Of a stretch of 64,000 nt of DNA, positions 1-11,164 are shown piece by piece; within the stretch, counting starts at the first letter, position 1; each line of letters starts with the position of its first letter. Made by a program: the position numbers and the translations under genes. The DNA lies in contig NC_003074.8 of NCBI RefSeq assembly GCF_000001735.4, forward strand, positions 14,763,261 to 14,827,260, read 5' to 3'. The notes under the pieces were generated by a model. It was not told the DNA's origin. It made no database searches and saw nothing but the letters and a program-made list of their open reading frames with translations. Origin of the DNA: Arabidopsis thaliana (lineage: Eukaryota > Streptophyta > Magnoliopsida > Brassicales > Brassicaceae).

Positions 1-1440
1 TTGAAAAAGATTTTGTCATCCTCTTCTTAAGATAGCTCTGATCGACGCGAAGTACCATCGGAAGACTCGTCATTCTCAAGGAAAACCAACTTAGCTGCCT
101 TTTTCTTTTTATTTAATGAACTTCTTGTAATATGACCCATGAAACTTTTTGTAAAAACCTTTGTAATCATCCGGTAAGCTTTAACTTGTTCTTATCATAC
201 CTACAAACACAAAATAAAAAAATGCATGCAATTAGAAACATACAATAAAAGAACAATGAATGTAATCTTGGTAACCACTACAAGCTAAATGGAAAATTAG
301 ACAATAAAAGAGCATTTTCAAAGATTGAAAAAATCACAATTTTAAGACTACAAAGGTTCAATCAAACTACAAACGATCTTGAAACATAAATTTTAATCGT
401 ACACATATTCAAACTTTAACCACAATCTATAAGATTCAATCAAAACATAATTAATGAGATTTAATCGAACCACATTTTAAGTTAAGACAAAGATTCCTAC
501 ACAATCTATCTTCTTAATTCCTATACAGAGATTTCTTGATAATCTATATAACCTATCTTCCTAGTTCCTACACAGACATTCCTAGCATCTATACAATTTA
601 TAAGATGGTAAGAGAAGATACTTAACAAGTGGTTCCAGACTCCGATCTGGGAGAGATGACGGTGGTATATTGCCCACGGGCTGACTGAACATATCTCTTA
701 TAAAGGAGCGAGCACATCTTCCGAGAGAGTTGAGTCCCTTAGATTCAGCTTCCTCATCTTTTTCCACATGTGATTTTTGCGCTTGAGAAATGTGATGCGA
801 TATAGAGGCTCGAAGTTGAGGAGATGGTCGTGGTTGATTCGAGCTTGGAGGTTGAATCGACGTTGGAGGTTGAAGATTCAATTCTGGAGGCTGATTCGAT
901 CTAAACGCTCAACGTAGAATAGATCCAGATTCTCAAACTTGATTCGATCTAGAGGCTCATTGAGACAATCTATATCCTCGAGGTTGAGTAAATAGAGAAC
1001 TGATTAAGATCTTCAGCTGTAGGAGAGCTCCTCGCCGACTATAACAGAATCGTCGGAGGTGGATAGTATTTGTAAGTAGGACCTGTTGGAGGCTAGTCGA
1101 TTGGGACATGATTTTAATAAGACTCAAGATATGAGGCTTGAGAGGGTTCCCCGACGTGAATGTGTACTTGCTAGGAAGACTGGTAAGTCTTTGATTCAAC
1201 GTCAGTTAATCACCTGAAGCAATGGGTCAATTTGAGGCGTTTTCCATAACCCTTCTTCCTCCTCCTCCTCTCTTCCTTCTTCCACGAAAAACAATATGAA
1301 GACTGAGATCTATTATGGTTCAACTCGATGAAGATTAGAGTTTGTTTGCATGAAAATTGAGAGAGATAAAAGAGATAGAAATGGAAGTGAGAGGATTAGG
1401 GTTGTCAGGAGAGGATTATAATTTGTCGCGAAAGAGTCAG
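1..1440. other. No recognised gene; weak minus-strand coding look
   Basis: I see no protein family here. The minus strand has short open stretches: one of 99 codons at 582-881, rich in Pro, Ser and Gln, and a Lys-rich one at 1-200. None has convincing splice context. About 1240-1440 resembles a plant 5' leader on the minus strand, being CT-rich with many CTTC and CTC runs. Because 1520-1800 resembles a CACTA terminus, this stretch could be the decayed interior of a CACTA element, but that is inference. Confidence 0.3.
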
Positions 1441-1519
1441 TGCTTTTATAGTTGGGCTGTTAAGCTATAGCAAATGGTTCGAGTCTACAAAATCCCAATT
1501 AAAAGGCCCAAATCAAATA

Positions 1520-1800
1520 ACATTGTCTCTAAACAATAGCTAATTAGTCACCTAATTTGGTGTCTACATGTTTAGTAGCTAATTAGTCGCCTAATTTGGC
1601 GACTAAACCACAAATATTTAAAATCAATCTCAAACTACCGACATATTAGCGACTTTATACTGTTTTAGTCACCATTCAACCACTAAAAGGTCGCAATCCA
1701 GTCACAACATTTATCAATTGCTTTTATCAGTTGCATCATGCAGTCACTAATTCCCTCTTTTCTTATATATCTCCTCCATTAGTGACCTTCATGGACGCAA
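1520..1800. mobile_element. CACTA-like subterminal repeat region
   Basis: The segment repeats motifs of the type AGTCGC and GCGACTAA, typical of subterminal regions of Brassicaceae CACTA elements. A palindrome with perfect 9-bp arms lies at 1583-1591 and 1598-1606 (TTAGTCGCC and GGCGACTAA). A diverged copy lies just upstream near 1546. No clear CACTA terminus or 3-bp target duplication is visible, so the bounds are approximate and the element is probably a relic. Confidence 0.35.
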
Positions 1801-2821
1801 GTACGATGAATTCATTCAAATATGGTTTGTATCAAGAAGTAATTAAACATTATTTTCCTCTAATCCTTTTCAAAAACTCAAATGGATGCATCACGTGATG
1901 TATAAGTAGTTGTTTTGGGGATTTTGGATACTTTTTCATTCAATTAAAAAAAATAGTTAATTATGAGCAAAAGAAACAGAAACTTGTTTCTCATTTATTA
2001 TATATGACAATTTTTTTAAAAATGAATAAGGTTAACGTAAATGACACAAATAAAATAAAAAAGAGATAAACAATATTTAGTACTGTGTATTACATAGACA
2101 TAAGTTATTAAGCAAAATTAAGGTAGGCACAATTACATTTAGTGAAGTCACATGAATAATTACTATTTATAGCATAACAAAAAATTGGTATAAAATGCTC
2201 TTTAAAGTACTTCAATCTTTGAAAAAGAGGTGTTGGGTTAAATCTTAGCACCATTTCCAACAGTCTTGGATAGTTTTCATTTTCATGTCTTGATCGTCTG
2301 TGCAGACAAAATGATTTCCTTATGGTTTGCATGGTGGTTTTCTTGTCTTTTCTCCTGACATTGGATTTGTCAATAACTTGTCGGCTTTGAATAAATTGCC
2401 TATATATAAGAAGTAAATAAAGAGTTTTAAAATACCATGGAAAATATTGGTAACTAATGATTATTAATTATGAGAAAGGCGTAAATTATATGACAGACAT
2501 TCATGAAGATTAGCGAGTGAAATGAGGATGATACAGAATACCGCTATTTTGGATGACGACATTGTATATTTTTTCTTGGGAAAAACGTTTTATTGTTATA
2601 TGGTAGAAAACCTTACATGCAAAGCAAATCCTTTATCTTATAAAGCACAAATCACATGACCAATAGAATTCTGCCACATAGATTTCTATTTCATTCTTTA
2701 ATTTAATTTCCATAAAAACAGGTTTAAAATATATTTGAGATCGTGTAAATAAAAGGAAAAAAAAAAAAAAACTGACTATGAACAAAACCGACATTCCTAA
2801 TTTTAAGGCCCATATAAATTA
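1801..2821. other. AT-rich intergenic DNA, no gene seen
   Basis: AT-rich sequence with homopolymer runs, including an A run near 2758-2771. The small open frames, such as 2108-2332 on the minus strand, have no family signature. Nothing else supported. Confidence 0.5.
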
Positions 2822-2873
2822 GAGTTTGTTTGCAAACTAATACGTTTGTGAAAAGTAATTCGAAAACTAATAC
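2822..2873 (+). repeat. Left arm of 52-bp inverted repeat
   Basis: Pairs with 3448-3499 with a single mismatch. Confidence 0.85.
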
Positions 2874-3447
2874 AGTTACTATTTGCATTTGGAAAAGTAG
2901 TACAGTTCGTTACTGTATCATTTTCCATGAAACCATATTTGCCATTCAGAATCACAAATAATTACGGGTAGTGCCACTGAAACATTGCAATCGAGGTTTT
3001 TTTGGAGACTGTTCAAATTTCTCTAAACTCTGAGAAACTGTTTTCCAGTTTATTTATGAGTTATTCCCAAAATCTCTGAGACAATGACGAAGAAGAAATC
3101 AGTGAAATCAAAGAATCCAATCGGTCCAGTCCAAATCAAACAAGAAAATAAACGATGAAATGCAAAAAGAGAATCAAACCGAGGTAATCCCGAAAAACGA
3201 TTCTTTTCCTCAAACTCGAAAAATGATTCCTTTCCTCAAACTCAATCCAATCGTAATTGCTTAGGGTTCCTGACTTTTTCTTTGATTCCGTCGAAGATTT
3301 AGAGAATTTGGGGTTACAATCTGACTACTGTTACTTTTGTATCAGTTGAATCGAATGTTGCATGTTCTCCGGCGAAGTCTCCGAGCAAAACGATTTCCAA
3401 AAATATGAATAAAGGTAAACGAGGCACCAGAAACGACTCTAGCAAAG

Positions 3448-3499
3448 GTATTAGTTTCCGAATTACTTTTCACAAACGTATTAGTTTGCAAACAAACTC
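3448..3499 (-). repeat. Right arm of 52-bp inverted repeat
   Basis: Reverse complement of 2822-2873 apart from one base. Confidence 0.85.
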
Positions 3500-3602
3500 A
3501 AACGTTTATGCTTTAGTCAATTTTTATCTGATAACTGTCCAAATATTGTTTGGATTTTGAGGGAATCTGTTGTGAATAATAGGAGATGACCGAGCCTCCG
3601 GA

Positions 3603-6600
3603 GTGTCCCCGGATGAAACCGAAGGCGGAGAAAACGAGGCTCCAAACCCTAGCCTCCCTTGCCGTCTGATGCATCCTGACGACTTCCCTGATAAGGTTCG
3701 CCTCAACATATACTCGAAGCCAGAATATATGGGAACGCTGGTGGAACTGTTGGAGGGCTCCGAGGCCTGGGATGTGTTGCTAGGTTCCCAGTTCAAGAAA
3801 TTATTTGAACTGCCTGTTGCCAGGTGTTCTCATTCTGCAAAATTGAGTCATGGAATGCTTGCTAGACAGCTTTTGACACAACGAAAGCATGAATTGTGGA
3901 CTGTGTATGGGGGGTATCCACTCCGATTCTCTCTCAAAGAATTCCAAATCACAACTGGCTTGAACTGTGATAAGCTTCCAACTGATTCTGAGGTAGAAGA
4001 TCACCAAGACCCTGCCTATCTATCTGTTTGGAATCGCTTATTTGGGGAGAAGTGTGTAGTTACAGTCATGGATGTTGTTGAGATGCTGAGAGGAGATGTC
4101 AATGCTGAGCCTAGGAAGTGATTCTCAACATGGAAGAAGTTGAGTCTCGCATTGATAGTCCTGCTTGATGGGGTTGTAGTTTGCAGCAACAGGAAACAAC
4201 ATCGGGTAAGTAGTTCATATGTTGAGATGCTTCATGATTTGGAATTCTTTATGAGCTACCCATGGGGTCGAGTTGCTTTTGAATCAACAATGGAACGGTT
4301 TGGCCCTTCCACTGGGGAAAATGATCCTATTGCTGAACTCAAGAGCCGTCTATCACAAAAAAGCAGTTGTTGCTACGGGTTTCCACTTGCGCTCCAACTG
4401 CAAGTCCTCAACTCCATTCCTGCCCTCTGTAGTAGGATTAAAGAGCCTGCGGATTTTAGGATTTTCATTCAAAGGCCTGCTGTTGACCTAGGTCGCACAA
4501 TTCTTCTCCGGGAGTCAGATGTTATTGACGCTGAATGCGCTGGTAATGTAAGTAATAATCACTAAACTGGTTATATGATTGACATAGAGTTAAGTTTTAG
4601 AGTAATGCCTAAAATCTTCAATTTTGGATTAATATGTTTATTGATTATACAGTTGACAGTGGAATACACACTATACCAGTCAGAAACAGTTAATGGAGAC
4701 CTCTGTTGGCCAAATGAAGATGAAGATTCAGGGGTGGAGCTGATAATCACTCTGATCAAGCAAAAACACCGCTTCAACTCACATACTTGGCCTGTACACG
4801 GCCTCCCATGCTCTCCCAATGAGCCTCCTAGTGTCACAGTTCCTGAACCAGAAGAAGCTCAATCAGCAGGCAAGGACGGAGTAGAGTTTGTTGAAGAAAG
4901 AGAACCAAAAGAAGCTCCATTAGGAGAGGATGATGACGTGGAGTTTTTGGGGTCCAGAGAACCAAATCAAAGTCAAACATATGATGCAGGGTGTGTTGGT
5001 GATAAATCTGAAGACCCCAAGTCAAGGCTGAGGGCTGAGAAGAACCCTATCCGTCGCAAGCCATTTACGAGGTCAGCCGGGCGTAAAGCCACTATTGTCG
5101 ATCCCCCGCCCACTGGGAAGAAGAAGCCCATTTCTAAGACAAAACACCCTCAACCCAAAACCTCTGCTGCTGCTGGAGTCGTGAAACACACAACTGATGG
5201 CGGAGAGGCATCGCAGACTAAGGCAGGAAACTCTACTTCTCAGTTTGTGACACATGCTGAGTTTACCGACTTGAAGTCTTGGTTTGCTAAGCAGCTGGTA
5301 GAGCTCCGTTGCAACATAAGTGCTGATATCATGAAGAATTTAGAGGATAAGTCCCAAAAAAATATGCGAGGGAATACAGAGGAAGATAAACCTGAATGCA
5401 GGGAGAAGGAGAAGACTGAGATGCCAGAGTCGCGGAAAAGAAAAAGAGAAGATTATGCTTCTTTATCTTCTGGAATCTCATCCTCGAGTATGAAGAATGG
5501 TTTGTCTGACCGTCCCAATCGTAAAGATTGTGTATCAACTGTGAATTTAGGAACCTCTGATGGTACATGGGAACTTTATGGGTCAGCAAAGACTATTTCT
5601 GAGGTATTGCCTTCTTGACCATATCAGTCAATATTTATCGTTAACAAGACTGATAATCTTATGGATTTGTTGCTCAAATGTAGAAAATAGCGACAGAGGT
5701 TCCTCCCTCACCAATGCCAACTGAAGCTGCAAAAGAACCTATGAGCATAGCTGTTGAGGATGATATATTAGCTGGTGAGGGTGTGACTGCAATGGATATT
5801 CCAGAGGTATTAATTAAGTAGACACAAAGAACTTCTTATCACGAACGACCCTCTTATGCTTATTGTAATTCTTATTATTAACTGGTGGTACTCTTTTGCA
5901 ACTATAGAAAATAGCAGAGATTCCTGCTTCTTCTATTCCAACCGACACTGCAAAGGAAGCTGAGAAGGACGCAATTGAGGATGATACCTTTGGTGAGGTA
6001 ATAATTCAACAAAGGCACATGCAGCATTCCCATACCAATAAAATATGTTTCATTATTGAAGCTCTTCCAACATGGTTGGATTATACAGGAAAACCAAACA
6101 CAAAACCCTGCCTCTCCAATTCCAAACCTTCCCAAAACCAAGGAAGGAGAGGCCGAGGAAGAAATGGTTGAGGAAACAATAATTGAGGGTTCCCCTAAGC
6201 AAAGGCCTGATTCACCGGTAACACCTATAGCTCAGGTTAATATTCTGAATTGCACTGAGCCAATAGCCATGTTCTACAAAAGTGTAACTCTTTTTTTCCG
6301 TAGATCATACCCGACAGGCATGGAGATTCTCCTCTTAATGGCGTGAAATACCGGAATATGTCTTCGATTGTTGCAGCATCACCTGCTTACTTTGTTCAAG
6401 AGCGGACCAATGTGCGTCAGCCACTTCTGGGTAAGCGTGTTCCTATACGCTCTCGCTTCCTCGATACAGCTGAGTACAGCGTTGATCCCAGGATAAATGC
6501 TCTGTTTAAGAGCAGAGCCAAGGAACCTGCTTACACACCTCTGCCACAGTTGGATGATGGACAGTTTCAGACATTTAGAGAGTTGCTTGAAGATGATCCA

Positions 6601-7503
6601 ACCAGGTATGTTCCTTGACTCAATCACAACCTTGGTTGACAACAGAAAAGCTGGATTTGAAAATCTGTATTCCTTAATGCAGAGAATACACAATTTGCAC
6701 GGGTCACAAACTGACTAATGGCCACTTCTTGGACATTGCTACGAAGCAGACATGGGTCACAACAGAGGTAACATTTGGAAAAAAATATATATTTCGTGGC
6801 TGCATTGACTTGGATAATAATTTGGTTTTACATGACTTATTTCACTATATGATACAGCATATGCAGCTGATAACAAGCATGTTGGTAAGGCGTCGTGGGA
6901 AAGCGTATAAGGAGGGTTGCCATCATTGATACATGGTTTGCAATGCTTCTGTCAACCCACAATGATGATTTCATGAAATGCGAGAACAAGGCAAACTACG
7001 ACTGGGGGTCATGTGTGAAGGCGTATGTAACAGGAAAATCTACTGGGATTCATATGAAGTCAGAATTTCTGAAACATGTCGATGTTGTCTACGTCCCAAT
7101 GAACTGGGGATGTTCTCACTGGGTAGGGTTGGTAATCAACTTGAGGCTGCGACACATAGACATCCTAGACTCCTTCATGTCCCCAACTCCAGATGAAGCT
7201 GTGGAATTTCTAATGACACCAATAGTTCATAACATCCCTTGGGTCCTGAAGAGGTATTGCTGCACTACTCTGACAAAGGACCTAACGACAGAGCCTTTCA
7301 CTTGTTCACGAATAACAGGTTTGTACGACAACAAAGGAGACGGAGACTGTGGGCCTGTTTCATGCAAGTTCCTTGAAATGCATACTCATGGTATGGATTA
7401 CGCAGACATGTCAGCGCTAACAGATGAGGTAGTGTCTCGCATTAGGAAGGTTTATGCGATGGATACTTATGCTGCTTTTGTTGAATGTGAGGACGAGTAC
7501 TAG
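3603..7503 (+). pseudogene. DUF1985 / Ulp1 (C48) protease-like gene, nine exons, broken
   Basis: Plant TE-associated gene with an N-terminal DUF1985-like domain and a C-terminal Ulp1-type cysteine protease domain. Family members are predicted to cleave SUMO-like conjugates; that function is not shown here. By eye the exons are 3603-4547, 4653-5603, 5694-5806, 5908-5997, 6089-6235, 6304-6605, 6683-6767 and 6858-7503, with a possible extra 5' exon. All introns are GT-AG and phases agree across the junctions. The protease core shows His in CSHWVGL, Asp in HIDILDS and Cys in GDGDCGP. Two lesions are visible: an in-frame TGA at 4119-4121, and a one-base frameshift near 6905-6915, just before the protease domain. 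There is no ATG in frame before Met at 3669, so the true start may be in a lost exon. Related MULEs of the Kaonashi type carry such genes as passengers, and a MULE transposase lies at 12768-19229 on the other strand. Confidence 0.8.
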
Positions 7504-7859
7504 TTTTATTCTAAGAGACGTTTATATAATTTGTGTAATATTGAAATTGTAGGATGTTAAGTGTATTTTGAACCTAATTTGTGTAATTTGAGTTTTTAGA
7601 ACCTAATGATGTTTGCAATTTCTGCTTTAATTTGAGTACAGAATTATTGCAATTCGGTGAAACTGTCCAGCATTATTGCAAATCGAAAAGACAATATCTG
7701 TACACTTCTTTGAAAAAGTAATGTTTTCTGGAATGTAATTGTAAATATATTGCCTATTTCTTTAGTAATAATACAAATAGACCAAATACTTAAGACCTAA
7801 GCACAAAACATGATATTGCAAAACAAACAGTTCAACAAGGTGAAGATTGTTAATAAAGT
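7504..7859. other. 3' flank of the Ulp1-like gene
   Basis: AT-rich, no gene. Diverged fragments of the downstream GTAC-rich repeat begin here: CTGTACACTT-like words near 7640-7720. Confidence 0.4.
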
Positions 7860-9020
7860 CAGCAATAAACCGTACAGTAATGCTGATATTCAGGAAGATT
7901 GTATCTGTACACCTTTTTGGGAATTTAGACCTATTTATGAAAGGACTTCTTCGGTGAATGGTACAATGCTGAAACCGTACAGTGGTGTAGCAATTCAAGT
8001 ATTCAGAATCTGTACACTTAGTTTGGTATTCTGATTCTGTTTATGTGAAGGACTACTTAAGTGATTGGTACAATGCTGAAACCGTACGGTAATGTACCAA
8101 TTCAGGATTTCAGCATCTGTACACTTAGTTTGGTATTCAGATTCTGTTTATGTCAAGGAATACTTCGGTGATTAGTACAATGCTGACACCGTACGGCAAA
8201 ACTAGCAATTCAGGATTTCAGCATATGTACACATAGTTTGGTATTCAGATTCTGTTTATGAAAGGACTACTTCGGTGATTGGTACAATGCTGAAACTGTA
8301 CAGTTATGTAGCAATTCGGGATCCAGCATCTGTACACTGAGTATGGTATTCAGTTTCTGTTTATGAAAGGACTACTTTGGTGATTGGTACAATGCTGAAA
8401 CCGTACAGTACTGTTGTATTTTAGGGGAACTACATCTGTATACTATATTTACAATCCATCTGAAGGAATGACATCAGTACTCAAAAGTCTCCCACATTGT
8501 TTATGCAATTCAAGTATTCAGAATATGTACACTTAGTTTGGTATTCTGATTCTGTTTATGTCAAGGACTACTTAAGTGATTGGTACAATGCTGAAACCGT
8601 ACGGTAATGTACCAATTCAGGATTTCAGCATCTGTACACTTAGTTTGGTATTCAGGTTCTGCTTATGTAAAGGAATACTTCGGTGATTAGTACAATGCTG
8701 ACACCGTACGACAAAACTAGCAATTCAGGATTTCAGCATATGTACACTTAGTTTGGTATTCAGATTCTGTTTATGAAAGGACTACTTCGGTGATTGGTAC
8801 AATGCTGAAACTGTACAGTTATGTAGCAATTCGGGATCCAGCATCTGTACACTGAGTATGGTATTCAGGTCTTGTTTATGAAAGGACTACTTCGGTGATT
8901 GGTACAATGCTGAAACCGTACAATACTGTTGTATTTTAGGGGAACTACATCTGTATACTATATTTACAATCCATCTGAAGGAATGACATCAGTACTCAAA
9001 AGTCTCCCACATTGTTTATG
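7860..9020. repeat. 107-bp tandem repeat with 515-bp higher-order period
   Basis: Units marked by GGTACAATGCTGAAACCGTA or a close variant start at 7960, 8067, 8174, 8281 and 8386, then again at 8582, 8689, 8796 and 8901. Spacing is 107, 107, 107 and 105 bp in both blocks, and each unit recurs exactly 515 bp later. So 7990-8504 and 8505-9020 are two near-identical higher-order copies. Each higher-order copy ends in a diverged tail (CTCCCACATTGTTTAT). Units are rich in CCGTAC and CTGTAC. A diverged unit precedes the array at 7860-7959, and a stray one follows at 9085-9150. It is non-coding. Confidence 0.9.
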
Positions 9021-9252
9021 AGTTCAAATTGATATCATATTATGTGGTTCTATTTAAATTTTTGTCCTTTTTTATTTAAAAAGAGTTGGTTGGTATTCAG
9101 TACAGCTAGGTGGGTGTACGGAACTATAATCTGTACGTTATGCTGACTCCAAAGCCACCGAGGTTTAAGCCATGTTCTATATATTGTTTAGTTTACTTAT
9201 GATGAGCTCGGTTAGGTTAGGGTTGTGATGATCGTACTGATTATTTAGTTTC

Positions 9253-9262
9253 CTATAAATAG
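9253..9262 (+). promoter_or_regulatory. TATA box of F-box-like gene 1
   Basis: CTATAAATAG lies about 110 bp before the ATG at 9374. TTAGGTTAGGG, a telobox-like word, lies just upstream near 9210-9222. The GTAC-rich array ends about 100-230 bp upstream. Confidence 0.6.
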
Positions 9263-9373
9263 GAACAAAAACAGTCCATAACTAAAAAAAAAAATCTGCA
9301 ACTAACCAATCTCATTGTTATCTATTTCTCTTCCTCCCTAAGAAATCTTTCTCTACCTTTTAAAAAAGAGACT

Positions 9374-10036
9374 ATGTCTCTGGCAGATCTACCGGACGAT
9401 ATATTCCAAATCATAGTAAAGAAATTTGGAGATGAAGACGCCTATTACCTAGCTCCAGTAATACTCACCAACAAACAAGGAAGGGACATTGGGCTGTCTA
9501 AGGAGGTTGTACAGTCAGCGAACTTAACAGCTCTGTGTCTTGAGCCCCAAAAGATATTTCCATGTGGGGTTGCTAGAACCTTCTTTACACATTGTTTGGA
9601 CGTTGAGAATCATCAAGCTGTTTATTATGAAGCTTTACGTTTAATAACCCGAGAGAGAGATATCTCGGGTTCTCTTGCTTTGTTAAATCAACTTGTGCCT
9701 ACTCATGAGTCAGCAAATGTGGCATATGCGATGTTCCAAATGTGTGCTGGTAGAGGTGATTTAGCTGGAGCTACCTTCGACATGATATTCGATGAGTTGG
9801 GAGATCGTCTTTGGTTCAATAATTACTCGCCAGATTTGGAAATGGAATGTGAAGGCTTGATTGAAACACTCTTCTCATATGAACCTCCTAATGAAGATAC
9901 CTTTGATCCGATTTGGGAGTTCGCTTATTCTGAGAGGATATGTGTCCGTGATTGTGCTTATTGGTATGAAGAAGAGTTTTATTGCGAAGGATGCTACATC
10001 TTCAATGCAGCATTACGTATATGCGAAATTCTCTAA
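9374..10036 (+). CDS. F-box-like protein, At2g35280/At1g67623-type
   Basis: A single-exon gene of 220 residues, intact from ATG to TAA. The start SLADLPDDIFQIIVKKFG (residues 2-19) is a short F-box-like motif. Family members are predicted Skp1-binding adaptors of SCF ubiquitin ligases with few known substrates. The middle (about residues 70-140) matches the family's helical repeat-like region, with a GSLALLNQLVP segment and a CAGRGDLAGA segment. The C-terminus has spaced cysteines (CVRDCAY, then CEGCYIF) that could bind zinc; this is inference. The neighbour at 11165-11863 is a convergent paralogue with the same layout. A TATA box sits at 9253, and a GTAC-rich array lies upstream. Expression is not shown. 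It could be TE-captured, since MULE-type genes flank the pair. Confidence 0.7.
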   Translation: MSLADLPDDIFQIIVKKFGDEDAYYLAPVILTNKQGRDIGLSKEVVQSANLTALCLEPQKIFPCGVARTFFTHCLDVENHQAVYYEALRLITRERDISGSLALLNQLVPTHESANVAYAMFQMCAGRGDLAGATFDMIFDELGDRLWFNNYSPDLEMECEGLIETLFSYEPPNEDTFDPIWEFAYSERICVRDCAYWYEEEFYCEGCYIFNAALRICEIL

Positions 10037-10140
10037 ATCTTCTAGTATTAATGTAAAATTATAATATTCTACTTAAGTTAAAAATATAATTATGTGGCAT
10101 TTGGTATGATTATGTAAGCTTATGTAATCTTTTGTAAGAT

Positions 10141-10169
10141 CATTCCAACTTTGGAAAAATGTTGGAATG
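10141..10169. terminator. Hairpin downstream of F-box-like gene 1
   Basis: CATTCCAAC at 10141-10149 pairs perfectly with GTTGGAATG at 10161-10169, with an 11-nt loop. It lies about 105 bp after the stop codon at 10036, in AT-rich DNA. It may be in the 3' UTR; a role in mRNA 3' end formation is only a guess. Confidence 0.35.
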
Positions 10170-10199
10170 ATTTGCTTGTATAATTATAATGTATAATTA

Positions 10200-11160
10200 T
10201 AATATTGTATTTCAGTTAAGGTTTGAATTTCGTAAGTAATAATGTATTATTATTCATAACAAAGTCCCTAATTCTCGATGAATAGTTAAGGTCATGCAAC
10301 GGCACATTGAAGATTCTTTTGCATGAAAAGCAGTAATTGTGAGTATGAGTGGGAGGGAGAAAGTGATATCACTTTCTGTATTTTAAAAAAATAAAAGAGC
10401 CATTTCGATAGTGGGGAGTTCGAACTACTGTCAAATCGGCTTGTATGCGTAAGAAGACCATCCAAAGTTTGTAATGGAAATAATTCAAATAATATGTTTG
10501 GTTTAATATTTTATTCTAAACACTAATAATTACTGTCAGGAGGGAGTAAGACTCAGCACAACTAATATAGATACTTTTGAAACACATGTCAAATCATTTA
10601 TCTATCCAACGATAGGCAAGTGCATGGTCAAGTCAGGAATTTAAATCATATCATCAACTCATCGGTACATTTGGCTTCTCACCTTATCACAACATAACCG
10701 AAAGATATCCCAAATCTTGTTCATTTGAAGGAGGGAATCATTTCTGCCTAAGAAACACAAAGGAGGACAAATCTGTATATATATAAAAAGAACAAAACGG
10801 ATAATGACACAAACACTTAAGTATAGAAAAATCGTTTATTGTTATGACGAGTTAGATAATGAAGGAATTGTTAGGACGAGTTAAAAAATAATGTTCGAAT
10901 TGTTATAACGAGTAAATAAGATGGAGAACATTAATCCCATACATGCCGAAATGTTACGGAAATCATAGAAAAAATATATTACATAAACAAATATGATACA
11001 TCCAAAAGTGCCGAAACTAATACAATAATTATACAAAAAAACTAAAGACAATAGAGAGAGATCAATAATTATACAAGGGATTAATAGTAGCAACTAACAA
11101 CCACATAATCGCAAGATATTTTAGAACATTGATCAACAAAGGAAAGTAAACGAGAGTTTG
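10200..11160. other. Tail-to-tail intergenic region between the two F-box-like genes
   Basis: AT-rich, no gene recognised. A short degenerate direct repeat of the type TTGTTAnnACGAGT occurs three times at about 10840-10910. Confidence 0.5.
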
Positions 11161-11164
11161 GGAC

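Larger units (their letters stand above)
2822..3499. mobile_element. 678-bp foldback (TIR) element
   Basis: The two ends form an inverted repeat of 52 bp: 2822-2873 on the left and 3448-3499 on the right, matching at 51 of 52 positions by eye. The arms start GAGTTTGTTTGCAAAC. The roughly 570-bp interior includes a stretch near 3080-3440 that reads like gene-derived DNA (codon-like, rich in AAG, AAA and TCG). That fits a non-autonomous or Pack-type MULE. I could not find a convincing 8-9-bp target duplication. It ends about 100 bp before the DUF1985/Ulp1 gene, so it could also be the outer terminus of a larger MULE. Confidence 0.65.

Noticed and set aside
9205..9230. Interstitial telomere repeat
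   Set aside because: Only one or two TTAGG-type words; more like a telobox promoter element than telomeric DNA.
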